Below, in pieces: positions 1 to 6,430 of a DNA stretch of 11,593 nucleotides. The notes under the pieces are model-generated. The model saw only the letters and a program-made list of their open reading frames with translations, was not told the origin of the DNA and ran no database searches. The DNA lies in assembly GCA_019247245.1 (NCBI GenBank), contig JAFAPF010000257.1, positions 1 through 11,593 on the forward strand, read 5' to 3'. Origin of the DNA: Rubrobacter sp. (GTDB taxonomy: Bacteria; Actinomycetota; Rubrobacteria; Rubrobacterales; Rubrobacteraceae). Position numbers and translations under genes: made by a program. Each line of letters begins with the position of its first letter. Within the stretch, counting starts at the first letter, position 1.

Positions 1-1
1 G

Positions 2-247
2 GGCTCGGAAGAGCAACTATTTTCTTCGGGCTATGACGGCTGGATAGATCGTGTGAAGACCTTAATGATTGAACTGCACGGGCAACGTTGCCACGATGCT
101 GTGTTCGCTGCGACAAGAAACCGCGGATTCACTGTTTCTCAAAGCAGCGGTGAATACGTGATTTTCACTACAGCATCTATCACAACGATTGAATCAATAA
201 GCCGCGGGCGCACCGTGCTTGAAGCCTCCACATGTCGCAAGCAGTGA
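2..247 (+). CDS. C-terminal part of an unidentified ORF (5' end outside window)
   Basis: The frame is open from the first bases of the window to a TGA at 245-247, giving about 81 residues. A GTG at 53 could serve as an internal start (64 residues), but I see no ribosome binding site before it, so a truncated longer gene is as likely. The product is mixed hydrophilic with no motif, membrane segment or family that I recognise. It lies next to a decayed transposase tail, so it may itself be a remnant or a chance open frame. Whether it is a real gene is uncertain. Confidence 0.25.
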   Translation, partial: GSEEQLFSSGYDGWIDRVKTLMIELHGQRCHDAVFAATRNRGFTVSQSSGEYVIFTTASITTIESISRGRTVLEASTCRKQ

Positions 248-279
248 TCACTGAAACCAATACGCACACGTTGTCTCTA

Positions 280-441
280 TCAGAGCTTCCCTAGTTCTTC
301 GAAAGCTACGTTGATGGGGTTGAGGCTCGGCCACATGGTTGCCAGGTAGGGCAGTTCTTATCTCCTCGATTGGTGCTCTAACGTTCTTGGACGACCTCCA
401 GTGTAGAGTACCTCGGTAACTATGATATCGACGATAAAAGG
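280..441 (-). pseudogene. Decayed IS630-like transposase C-terminus
   Basis: Read on the minus strand in the frame ending with TGA at 282-280, the translation contains ELPYL, then MWPSLNPINVAFEELGKL (about 352-283). This lines up residue for residue with the end of IS630-family DDE transposases, whose hallmark is LPPYSPDLNPIE.AFSKLK. Upstream in the same frame a VDIIV stretch (about 432-418) falls where the family has its GDIVVLDN catalytic segment, with nearly the right spacing. An in-frame stop lies at about 360-358, and the catalytic DN and the DLNPIE acidic residues are lost (SLNPIN). No terminal inverted repeats or N-terminal half were found. It is a relic of an insertion, not an active element. 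The assignment rests on a remembered motif alignment. Confidence 0.45.
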
Positions 442-464
442 AAGTACTGACGCTACCCGTTATG

Positions 465-689
465 TTAGATGGTGCCCCGAGTAGCCCTACGAGCTTTGAT
501 GCCCAAGTGAGTGAGATAGCCGCTTATGACGAGCGAAATCAGTATGATTGGAAAATGCACGAAGGGCAGGTAGCCCGGCTGTGCTTGCAGGTCGTTGGCG
601 TACCAGGTGTAGGCACGCGTGCCCCAGGAGAAAAGCATGAAAAGGCCTATGGTTAGCAGTATGTTCGCTGTGCGTCTAGAGAGCTTCAT
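465..689 (-). CDS. Small two-helix membrane protein, SCO4848-like
   Basis: A 74-residue protein starting with MKLSRR, followed by two hydrophobic helices (about residues 8-30 and 43-64) separated by a short polar loop and ending in a basic tail (KARRATR). Order, size and the KLSR start resemble the SCO4848 family of small actinobacterial membrane proteins, which begins MKLSR and also has two helices; function of that family is unknown. The ATG at 689 has no clear Shine-Dalgarno. A TAGACT hexamer lies 9 nt upstream, so a leaderless or nearly leaderless transcript is possible. The opposite strand also has an open frame (462-656), but its product has no protein-like features. The gene stands alone between a transposase relic and the PduS-like gene on the other strand. 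Confidence 0.6.
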   Translation of the reverse strand: MKLSRRTANILLTIGLFMLFSWGTRAYTWYANDLQAQPGYLPFVHFPIILISLVISGYLTHLGIKARRATRGTI

Positions 690-837
690 ACCGCTTCGAG
701 TCTACCAGAAATCGCCGTTGGTAGTGTGTTCTTAACTAGCAACACAAAGATGCAGAAGGTATACTTTCTGGAAGGAATTAGCGGATTTTGTAACTGTAAG
801 TCACTTGTCAGGTTACTCTTACGGAGGATAACAGATT

Positions 838-1941
838 GTGGTCGAGTTGACGAAGCGCACGCTTGATGAGGTAAAGGCGCTGAGCAGGGAAGAGGCTGTG
901 GAGATCATGCGTCAAGCCGGCATCGTAGGCGCGGGAGGTGGCGGGTTCCCGACGTACTTCAAGTATAAGAACCCGCAGCCGCACCTGATCGTTAACGCTA
1001 CCGAGAGCGAACCAGGCTACTGGGCGGACAAGGTGATCCATCGGGAGTACTTCAACGAGTTCCTCCAGGTCTACGAGGTAATGAAGGCCATCTTCGGGAT
1101 TGAGCAAGTCTCTATGGGCGTCCATGAGAAGGACCGGGAATGGTTTGCGAAATACCAAGAGCACGCCGACGGACTCTATGACGTCCGCTATGTTCCGGAT
1201 AAGTACTCTTTGGGCGAGGAAAAGACCCTAATTAAGCACGCTACCGACGAGAAAGTACCGCGCCGTGTAGAGATGTCCGACGGATCTAAGCGTCCGGGAT
1301 TACCCCTGGATGTGGGCATAATCGTTAACAACTCCGAGACCCTCCTTAATATCTACAATGCACTTTTCCTTGGCAAGCCCGTCACCACAAAGTTCCTCCA
1401 GGTCTTTGGCGAGGGTATAGAACTCAAGCTCTTCGAGGTGCCGCTCGGTGCTTCGGCGACGGAAGTCGTCAGGACGGCAGGTGTGGATGTGGAGCACTCT
1501 AGTCACCTCTCCGTGATCGATGGGGGCCCGTACCTGAACGAGATGGGCATCGAAGAACTCGGGACAGATGACGCCTATGTCCGCCGAACGACGAACGGCT
1601 TTTTGCTAATCCCCAAAGGCACTCCGAGTAAGGAATACGCCAACATAAAGACCAAGAACCCTGAGGAGGGTATAATCTCGCTCGTTGGTAAGGTCTCAGG
1701 CGTACATCTGCCTTTGGGCGGCCGTTTCCTGAAGCCGGCTGAGCCACTCGTCTCCGAGGGCGACGAGGTGGAGTACGAGCAGAAGATAGGCGAGCCTGTC
1801 GCCGAAAGCTTCAGCGTCGGCGTCTGGGCGAGCATGGATGGCGTAATCTCTTCGATTGAGGAGGATGTTGTCGCCATCTCTGGTGGTGCCATCAGCCAAG
1901 AGGAAGCACTTACAGAGACCGAAGCAGAAGCGGCTCGGTAA
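838..1941 (+). CDS. Cysteine-free RnfC/PduS-like flavin and SLBB domain protein
   Basis: A 367-residue protein of the Complex1_51K/SLBB class, which includes NuoF, RnfC and the cobalamin reductase PduS. Residues 31-39 (GAGGGGFPT) match the RnfC/PduS flavin-NADH loop. NATESEP (53-59), YSLGEEKTLI (123-132) and LPLDVGIIVNNSETL (155-169) follow in the family order. The SLBB domain is about 186-235 and ends with VIDGGP. A C-terminal barrel-sandwich domain resembling RnfC_N spans about 296-345, the arrangement found in PduS rather than RnfC. The ferredoxin-like 4Fe-4S insert that should lie between the last two domains is missing, and the protein has no cysteine at all, so any electron transfer would involve flavin alone. 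The GTG start has GGAGG at 823-827; a possible -10 (TATACT) is at 760-765. The tail is acidic (TETEAEAA). Monocistronic, followed by a terminator. Exact function unknown. Confidence 0.8.
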   Translation: MVELTKRTLDEVKALSREEAVEIMRQAGIVGAGGGGFPTYFKYKNPQPHLIVNATESEPGYWADKVIHREYFNEFLQVYEVMKAIFGIEQVSMGVHEKDREWFAKYQEHADGLYDVRYVPDKYSLGEEKTLIKHATDEKVPRRVEMSDGSKRPGLPLDVGIIVNNSETLLNIYNALFLGKPVTTKFLQVFGEGIELKLFEVPLGASATEVVRTAGVDVEHSSHLSVIDGGPYLNEMGIEELGTDDAYVRRTTNGFLLIPKGTPSKEYANIKTKNPEEGIISLVGKVSGVHLPLGGRFLKPAEPLVSEGDEVEYEQKIGEPVAESFSVGVWASMDGVISSIEEDVVAISGGAISQEEALTETEAEAAR

Positions 1942-1957
1942 GCGGCCAGAGATAACT

Positions 1958-1997
1958 AACAAAGAGCCGGAGTACTGTACCCCCGGCTCTTTGTTTT
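1958..1997 (+). terminator. Rho-independent terminator, probably bidirectional
   Basis: A perfect 13-bp inverted repeat: AACAAAGAGCCGG at 1958-1970 and its complement at 1983-1995, with a 12-nt loop that itself contains short GTAC complementarity, then a T run (1994-1997, then CTG). It begins 16 nt after the stop of the PduS-like gene and 25 nt beyond the stop of the convergent fabD, so it can end transcripts from both sides; on the minus strand the T tract is weaker. Confidence 0.85.
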
Positions 1998-2020
1998 CTG
2001 ATTTCTGCTGGTGGTCGTCC

Positions 2021-2887
2021 TTAGCAGGAGGTTCTTTCTGTCCCGTCCTTACCGGGCAGAAAGGTCTGAGCTTGCTGGGAGAGACGCGTACGCAAATCCT
2101 CAAAGGGTATGCCTTTGAGCGAGGGGAGCTCGAAGTCCTTAAGCATCCGGGTCAAGACGCTACCTCCTCCGAGTTCTATCCACTCCTCAACTCGCATTCG
2201 GGCTAGGGTTTCGACGACCCTGATCCACCGGACCGGCGCCACCATCTGACTCTTAAGAGCTTGTTTTACCGTGTCTGCCGTTTCGAGGACGCTGCCATCC
2301 ACGGCGCTCACAATAGGGACTTCGGGCTGCTGAAAATCGACCGAATCCAAAACACCACGCATCTTCTCCCCGGCGGTAGCTACGTATGGTGAATGGGCTG
2401 CGAAAGAAACATTCAGGCGGATCGTACGCCCTCGAATCTTTGAGACTGCATCACCTAAGGTACCTTTGAGCCCCGAGACAACAGTCTGGCAGGGCGAATT
2501 GTAGTTGGCCACCACAGAGCCCTCCGAGTCGCCGAGAGCTTTCTCTACCTCTGAGGGATCGGCCTTGAGGATGGCGACCATGCCGCCCGGTGTATCTTTG
2601 GCAGCCTCGGCGAGAAAGCGGTCACGCTGAGCGACGAGCCAGAGGCCCGTCTCGAGGTCAAAGCACCCGGCAGCATAGGCTGCGCCGTACTCGCCCAAAG
2701 AATGCCCAGCCACAACGTCTGGGCAAAGATTTAGCTCACGGCTTTCGTCAGCGTCTCGGGCGGCGCGTACGAAGATCTTGACCTGATCCGGTATATGCTC
2801 CCCGACGATTCGCCGGATCGTCGGCAACAGCCGAGCCTCAGGCTCGAGCACTTCGCCACCCTGCCCTGGAAAAACGAAGGCTTTCAT
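2021..2887 (-). CDS. fabD: Malonyl-CoA:ACP transacylase (short FabD)
   Basis: FabD moves malonyl from CoA to the acyl carrier protein for fatty acid synthesis in the cytosol. The 288-residue frame from the ATG at 2887 starts MKAFVFPGQGG, the usual family start; an in-frame ATG 11 codons earlier (2920) is possible, and neither has a well-spaced Shine-Dalgarno. GHSLGEY (61-67) holds the nucleophile Ser63, QR at 87-88 provides the arginine, NYNSPCQTVVSG (128-139) is the family's NFNSPGQ segment, AAHSP (163-167) supplies the catalytic His, and ELGGGSVLT (238-246) matches EVGPGKVL. The stretch between GQG and GHSLGE is about 30 residues shorter than in E. coli FabD, where the serine is residue 92, and the TQPAL segment is missing. 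It is downstream of the lipid kinase, not in a fab cluster. It could therefore serve a special acyltransfer route. Confidence 0.85.
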   Translation of the reverse strand: MKAFVFPGQGGEVLEPEARLLPTIRRIVGEHIPDQVKIFVRAARDADESRELNLCPDVVAGHSLGEYGAAYAAGCFDLETGLWLVAQRDRFLAEAAKDTPGGMVAILKADPSEVEKALGDSEGSVVANYNSPCQTVVSGLKGTLGDAVSKIRGRTIRLNVSFAAHSPYVATAGEKMRGVLDSVDFQQPEVPIVSAVDGSVLETADTVKQALKSQMVAPVRWIRVVETLARMRVEEWIELGGGSVLTRMLKDFELPSLKGIPFEDLRTRLSQQAQTFLPGKDGTERTSC

Positions 2888-2992
2888 ACTTTCTGCATCC
2901 GTCTCCTGAAAAGCTTGCATGATGGGAAGGTGGTTTTACCATAATCCGAAAGCTTTTAGAAGCCGGCGGCTCTTTCTACTCTCTTCCAGATT

Positions 2993-3907
2993 TTACTGTC
3001 TGATGCCTGATCGCAGATTATGGGGTGCTAAAACACGCAAAGAGTTTGGTAGCACTTGCGCCCGGAAGTTGCGGGTTTGAGGGAGCATCTCGCCATCCAC
3101 GTGCGCTGGAGTTGGTGCTTCTAGAAGCACCTCGATCTTGGCTGTACGGGCAAAGTGTATCTTCGGGTGTGTAAGGTGAGTACCTCGGAGGACGGCTGGT
3201 ATGAGGCGCAGTATCTCCATCCTGCTTACTCCCTCACTCCACACTACATCGAACGCTCCATCGTCTAAACTTGATTCGGGCGTGAGCTTGAAACGTGCCC
3301 CGTAGGTTGTCCCGAGCGCTGCCGCAACGAGGATTGTTTCGGCGGTAATCTCCGGTCTGCTACCGAGCTTTAACCGTGCCTTGTGACACTCGAAGCCCCA
3401 GAGTAGACGCCCTACCGACCACAGATATCGCCCGAACCCTCCTAGGTACGCTGGAGCATCCGCAACCCCTGCAGCGACCTCGGCGTCAAACCCGATCCCG
3501 AGCCCGTTATTGAACCGGACCCCATTGACCTCGCCTGCATCCACGACTCGTACCTTGCCTCTGGCGATAATCTCCAGTGCTCGTTCAAGGGTCGTTCCGA
3601 TTCCGAGAGCCTTGATATAGTCGTTACCGCTACCTGCCGGCAGAATCCCCATCACTCGTCTGGTACCTACACACGCCGCTGCTATCTCGTGTACTGTCCC
3701 ATCTCCTCCTACAGCCACTATCAGCGTATCGTCTGGCAACCTTGAAACGATACGTTCTGCATGCCCTGGGCTCTCTGTTATATGCCATGCGACCTCGATC
3801 CCCTGCCCTTGCAGATAGGCGGAGATATCTTTTCGACGAATCACCGCTCGTCCTTTGCCGGCGACAGGGTTTAACACAAGATGCGCCACGCGCCGCTGAA
3901 TCGCCAT
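2993..3907 (-). CDS. Diacylglycerol/lipid kinase (DagK/YegS/BmrU family)
   Basis: A 304-residue cytosolic or membrane-associated lipid kinase that phosphorylates diacylglycerol or a similar lipid using ATP, returning it to phosphatidate. The family motifs are all present in order: NPVAGKG (13-19), the nucleotide-binding VGGDGTVHE (66-74), GILPAGSGNDY (87-97), NGLGIGFDAEV (134-144), the LTPESSLDDGAFDV segment (208-221), and VDGE (270-273) near the C-terminus. Length is normal for the family. The ATG at 3907 has no Shine-Dalgarno, but TATTCT ends 7 nt upstream, suggesting a leaderless message. fabD follows on the same strand about 105 bp downstream, so co-transcription is likely but not proven. 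Substrate specificity cannot be read from sequence, so no gene symbol is given. Confidence 0.9.
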   Translation of the reverse strand: MAIQRRVAHLVLNPVAGKGRAVIRRKDISAYLQGQGIEVAWHITESPGHAERIVSRLPDDTLIVAVGGDGTVHEIAAACVGTRRVMGILPAGSGNDYIKALGIGTTLERALEIIARGKVRVVDAGEVNGVRFNNGLGIGFDAEVAAGVADAPAYLGGFGRYLWSVGRLLWGFECHKARLKLGSRPEITAETILVAAALGTTYGARFKLTPESSLDDGAFDVVWSEGVSRMEILRLIPAVLRGTHLTHPKIHFARTAKIEVLLEAPTPAHVDGEMLPQTRNFRAQVLPNSLRVLAPHNLRSGIRQ

Positions 3908-3914
3908 GCTGCGA

Positions 3915-3920
3915 AGAATA
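3915..3920 (-). promoter_or_regulatory. Candidate -10 box for the lipid kinase gene (leaderless)
   Basis: On the minus strand TATTCT ends 7 nt before the ATG at 3907, so initiation would fall at or next to the start codon. No Shine-Dalgarno is present between them. No convincing -35 is visible at 16-18 bp. The rest of 3908-4222 has no convincing ORF; it holds this element and the plus-strand promoter region near 4135-4184. Confidence 0.4.
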
Positions 3921-4134
3921 TCAGCCTGAAGAAGAACCGCCTAATCTCTAAACAGGCTTACTTCGATCTTGACCGTAGCTTTATATGAGGACCGAATCCA
4001 TACCAATCTTGCCGTGCACTTTAAAGTTAACTACATATCACAATATTCCCCATGCACCTCAAGGCAAAAACCCCAATATATATCCTTTGCTCGTAAAACC
4101 TCGCCACAATCCCCAGCATCAGCGTGCTCTAAAC

Positions 4135-4184
4135 GATCGAGCTTGATCATAAGCCTAATGTTTAGATATACGCTATCCTGAAAC
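4135..4184 (+). promoter_or_regulatory. Candidate promoter with overlapping dyads upstream of the 183-aa gene
   Basis: TTGATC (4143-4148) and TATACG (4167-4172), 18 bp apart, form a weak sigma70-like pair 51 bp before the ATG at 4223. The -35 is the right half of a near-palindrome GATCGAGCTTGATC (4135-4148, one mismatched pair). The -10 lies inside a second inverted repeat, GTTT.GATA (4160-4168) facing TATC...AAAC (4174-4184). Such dyads could be operators, but no regulator is known. Confidence 0.3.
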
Positions 4185-4222
4185 TATGGGTTAGGCTCGC
4201 GTTTACGCCAGAACCAGGTACA

Positions 4223-4774
4223 ATGGACAGCTACATGGAGAATGTCGCGGAGAATTGCCTGCACCTGAGGGGCTTAGGAGCCGTTCCAGGATCGAGGTTT
4301 CAGTGCCCGGTCTGTAACGTCTATTTGGACCTGGAAGGTGTTGAGCAGTGGGTATGGGCAGCCGAGAAGTCCCGCGATGAAGCTTACTCTGTAGTCGAGA
4401 GTGACGAGTTTGTGCAGATTCTATGTGAGGAGTGGCAGCAAGAGGTTTACCGACGCCGGAAGGTGTTATACGAGTTGCGAAACGTTCCGCATGTAGCGAT
4501 CGCGCGGCCGGAGATGATCCTTATATCTTACGATATAGCAGAGGAAGCCTACGAGTGCAGGATTTTCTACAAAGAGCCGCGTCCGGTTTGGGGAACCGAT
4601 CGGATCAGAGTCGAGGCCGCTCTTGATGCTGTCCTGGCACTTCGCTCGCATCCGGATCCTAACGTACGGCTTGCCTCTAGTAAGGCCGAGGAGTTCCATA
4701 ACCTTCGCTTACGACTCGTCGAGCAGAACACGCCCCCGCCATCCAGGCGGGTGTTTTATCAGAATGAATTTTAG
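4223..4774 (+). CDS. Hypothetical protein with possible Cys/His zinc site
   Basis: A 183-residue soluble protein that I do not recognise. Near the N-terminus C12-x-H14 and C28-x2-C31 (FQCPVC) could form a small zinc-binding knuckle. The middle (about 40-90) is helical and charged, with many aromatic residues (WVWAAEKS, EEWQQEVYRRRK). Residues 95-125 look like beta strands (ILISYDIAEEAYECRIFYKEP). The C-terminal third is helical, with a basic end. No signal peptide or membrane segment is present. The ATG at 4223 has only a poor AGG 4 nt upstream; ATG 4235 (Met5) is an alternative and has TACAAT 10 nt before it. A GC-rich stem-loop lies in the last 15 codons. Flanked by the divergent lipid kinase and a small hydrophobic ORF; no operon partner is evident. 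Confidence 0.6.
   Translation: MDSYMENVAENCLHLRGLGAVPGSRFQCPVCNVYLDLEGVEQWVWAAEKSRDEAYSVVESDEFVQILCEEWQQEVYRRRKVLYELRNVPHVAIARPEMILISYDIAEEAYECRIFYKEPRPVWGTDRIRVEAALDAVLALRSHPDPNVRLASSKAEEFHNLRLRLVEQNTPPPSRRVFYQNEF
4735..4757 (+). terminator. Terminator-like stem-loop inside the gene's 3' end
   Basis: CCCGCC (4735-4740), loop ATCCA, GGCGGG (4746-4751), then TGTTTT. Flanking AACAC and TGTTTT could extend the stem past a bulge. It sits about 20 nt before the TAG stop at 4772-4774, so termination here would clip the message. It may instead work only when ribosomes lag, or mark an over-called 3' end. Confidence 0.4.
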
Positions 4775-4845
4775 CCGCTCTGGTGGCCTGCTTGGATGAA
4801 GAATAAAATGATAGCGGAAGATACCTGGGCGAAAGGCGCGGTCTT

Positions 4846-4938
4846 ATGAGCGGAACCACCTTCATAATGATGGTTATCACGATTCTGACACTGCTTTTCA
4901 TCCTTATGAGCGTAGGTCCTCTCCTCTCTTCCTTTTAG
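4846..4938 (+). CDS. Small hydrophobic peptide, single transmembrane helix
   Basis: A 30-codon ORF from ATG 4846 to TAG 4936-4938. It starts MSGTTF and continues as one uninterrupted hydrophobic helix (IMMVITILTLLFILM, residues 7-21), ending PLLSSF. GAAAGG at 4831-4836 lies 9 nt before the ATG and is a reasonable ribosome binding site. Size and N-terminus faintly recall one-helix transporter accessory peptides (MetS-like, MSTxAIxMMI), but no transporter gene adjoins it, so no function is claimed. It is convergent with thpR, whose stop lies 16 bp away. It could be a chance ORF. Confidence 0.4.
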   Translation: MSGTTFIMMVITILTLLFILMSVGPLLSSF

Positions 4939-4954
4939 GCTTTGAGCTCATTCT

Positions 4955-5509
4955 TCAACCCCTCTCCTTCAAGGCGAAAGCTAGGATAGTTCTGTAGGTG
5001 ACTCCTTCGAGGGAGAGAGTGCTCTCCGTTAGCTCGATATGCCGGACCCGGAACCTCAAATCGCCTATGATAGCCGATGGCAGGTCGTTGATGTTCGTTA
5101 GCCGGCTCCGGACGCGTCCGAGTGTCAAGTGGGGTGTGAAGGCCCGTTTCTCACGTTCGAAACCTAGGGGTATGAGGGCGGATTCGAGGTCCGCGGCCAG
5201 AGCGCGCAGCTGATCGGAGCCCTCATCAATACCAGCCCACAGGATACGGGCTCGCTGCGCTGACGGGAAGGCTTCAGGCCGCGCCAAACTGATGTCGAAA
5301 GGTTCGTGTCTGGCACAAGTCTCCTCCAACGCAATCCAAAGGTTTCCCAAAGTCTCCTCCTGGATGTTGCCCAGAAACTTCAGGGTCAGGTGGATGTTCT
5401 CGGGTCTGACCCACCGTACCTTATAGTTGAAGCACTGCACTGTTTCGAACGTTTCGGTTACCGCTGCTCGGAGCTCTGGTGGTGGGAAGATGGCGACGAA
5501 GGCCCGCAC
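4955..5509 (-). CDS. thpR: RNA 2',3'-cyclic phosphodiesterase (ThpR/LigT)
   Basis: A 184-residue member of the 2H phosphoesterase superfamily. ThpR opens 2',3'-cyclic phosphate ends of RNA to 2'-phosphate, and its homologues were first seen as 2'-5' RNA ligases. Both catalytic HxT motifs are intact: HLT at 40-42 and HLT at 127-129, in two similar halves, with the typical start (MRAFVAIFPP) and the family phrases RWVRPENIHLTLKFLG and FTPHLTLGR. Length is normal. It begins with GTG at 5509; AGGTGAG (5521-5515) is the ribosome binding site and overlaps the TAG stop of larB, only 10 nt upstream. Translation is thus probably coupled to larB. A functional link between the two is not known. Confidence 0.92.
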   Translation of the reverse strand: MRAFVAIFPPPELRAAVTETFETVQCFNYKVRWVRPENIHLTLKFLGNIQEETLGNLWIALEETCARHEPFDISLARPEAFPSAQRARILWAGIDEGSDQLRALAADLESALIPLGFEREKRAFTPHLTLGRVRSRLTNINDLPSAIIGDLRFRVRHIELTESTLSLEGVTYRTILAFALKERG

Positions 5510-5519
5510 CCAATCTCAC

Positions 5520-6332
5520 CTAAAGATCAGGGCCAGGAGTTCGGTCGTATTTAGTATTCTCGCGGCGTGCGGCACGATTAGCTATGAGGGCCGCAGTAGC
5601 GCCAGCGCCGACACCATTATCCACGTTGACGACCGAGAGGCCTGGAGAGCAACTCCCCAGCATACCGAGGATGGCAGCGGTACCGCCTCCGCCGAGGCCA
5701 TAGCCGATCGAAGTTGGAAGGCCTATAACCGGTACAGCGACTAACCCCGAGACTACGCTGGCTAGCGCGCCCTCCATGCCCGCAGCGACGATAACGCAGT
5801 CAGGGTCGAAGGCGCGTAGTTCCTCCAACGGGCCGGCAAGGCGGTGAAGGCCCGCCACACCTACATCATGAAAGCTCTTTACAGCAATACCCATCTCTTT
5901 GGCTATTGCGACGGCCTCCTCCAGCACCGGGAGGTCCGAGGTGCCGGCGCTTATCGCCACAATGCGGCCACCGGTGGGCGCGGGCTCGCCTGTTCCGACG
6001 ACGAGTGCTCTACCTGCACGTTCGATGGAGACGCCGGGTAGAGCCCTACGAAGGACCTCTTCTTGCTTCCTGGTCGGATTGCTCACAATAACCCGCTTTC
6101 TGCGCTCCAACATGGAGGCGCAGATAATGGCTACCCCGTCGGGCGTCTTGCCAGGGGCGTAGACGATCTCTGGCACCCCTTTACGCTTCGCGCGACCGAG
6201 GTCCAGTACCGCGAACCCCTCTAGGTAGCGGACCTCTCCGCTCCTTAAGCGCTCAGCTGCTTCGGGAGGAGAGAGGGCACCCTCGGCGACGGCAGCCAGT
6301 ATCTGTTCCAGGTCATTCGGTGGTTCGGGCAC
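5520..6332 (-). CDS. larB: Nickel-pincer cofactor biosynthesis protein LarB
   Basis: LarB carboxylates the pyridine ring of nicotinic acid adenine dinucleotide and cleaves the pyrophosphate, giving the biscarboxylated mononucleotide that LarE and LarC turn into the nickel-pincer nucleotide of lactate racemase (LarA). The sequence carries PEIVYAPGKTPDGV, the central segment DVGVAGLHRL, VAAGMEGALASVVSGL, GLPTSIGYG, and MLGSCSPGLSVVNVDNG; the cysteine of SCSPG corresponds to the reported active-site Cys. The frame stays open to a GTG at 6437, but that adds 35 atypical residues and would overlap the divergent antiporter start. The GTG at 6332 gives 270 residues and a typical start (DLEQILAAVAEGALSPPEAAERL), and lies 7 nt after TACACT, so I prefer it. 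No larA, larC or larE is in the window. Forms a two-gene unit with thpR. Confidence 0.9.
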   Translation of the reverse strand: MPEPPNDLEQILAAVAEGALSPPEAAERLRSGEVRYLEGFAVLDLGRAKRKGVPEIVYAPGKTPDGVAIICASMLERRKRVIVSNPTRKQEEVLRRALPGVSIERAGRALVVGTGEPAPTGGRIVAISAGTSDLPVLEEAVAIAKEMGIAVKSFHDVGVAGLHRLAGPLEELRAFDPDCVIVAAGMEGALASVVSGLVAVPVIGLPTSIGYGLGGGGTAAILGMLGSCSPGLSVVNVDNGVGAGATAALIANRAARRENTKYDRTPGPDL

Positions 6333-6339
6333 AGAGCTT

Positions 6340-6345
6340 AGTGTA
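6340..6345 (-). promoter_or_regulatory. Candidate -10 box for larB (leaderless)
   Basis: TACACT on the minus strand ends 7 nt before the GTG at 6332, placing initiation at the start codon. There is no Shine-Dalgarno in between. No good -35 is visible. Confidence 0.35.
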
Positions 6346-6430
6346 ACTCTCTTCGCAAGAAGGGTAGAATCCTGTGTATTCAGCCTTGAAGCTTCAAAAT
6401 CACGCGAGGACCTAGAGAAGGGTGTCCGAG

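Noticed and set aside
462..656. Plus-strand 64-codon ORF
   Set aside because: It lies antisense to the two-helix membrane protein, which has the more protein-like sequence; no ribosome binding site.
1575..2206. Overlapping ORFs on both strands around the end of the PduS-like gene and fabD
   Set aside because: They cross the terminator and coincide with well-supported genes in other frames; no family features.
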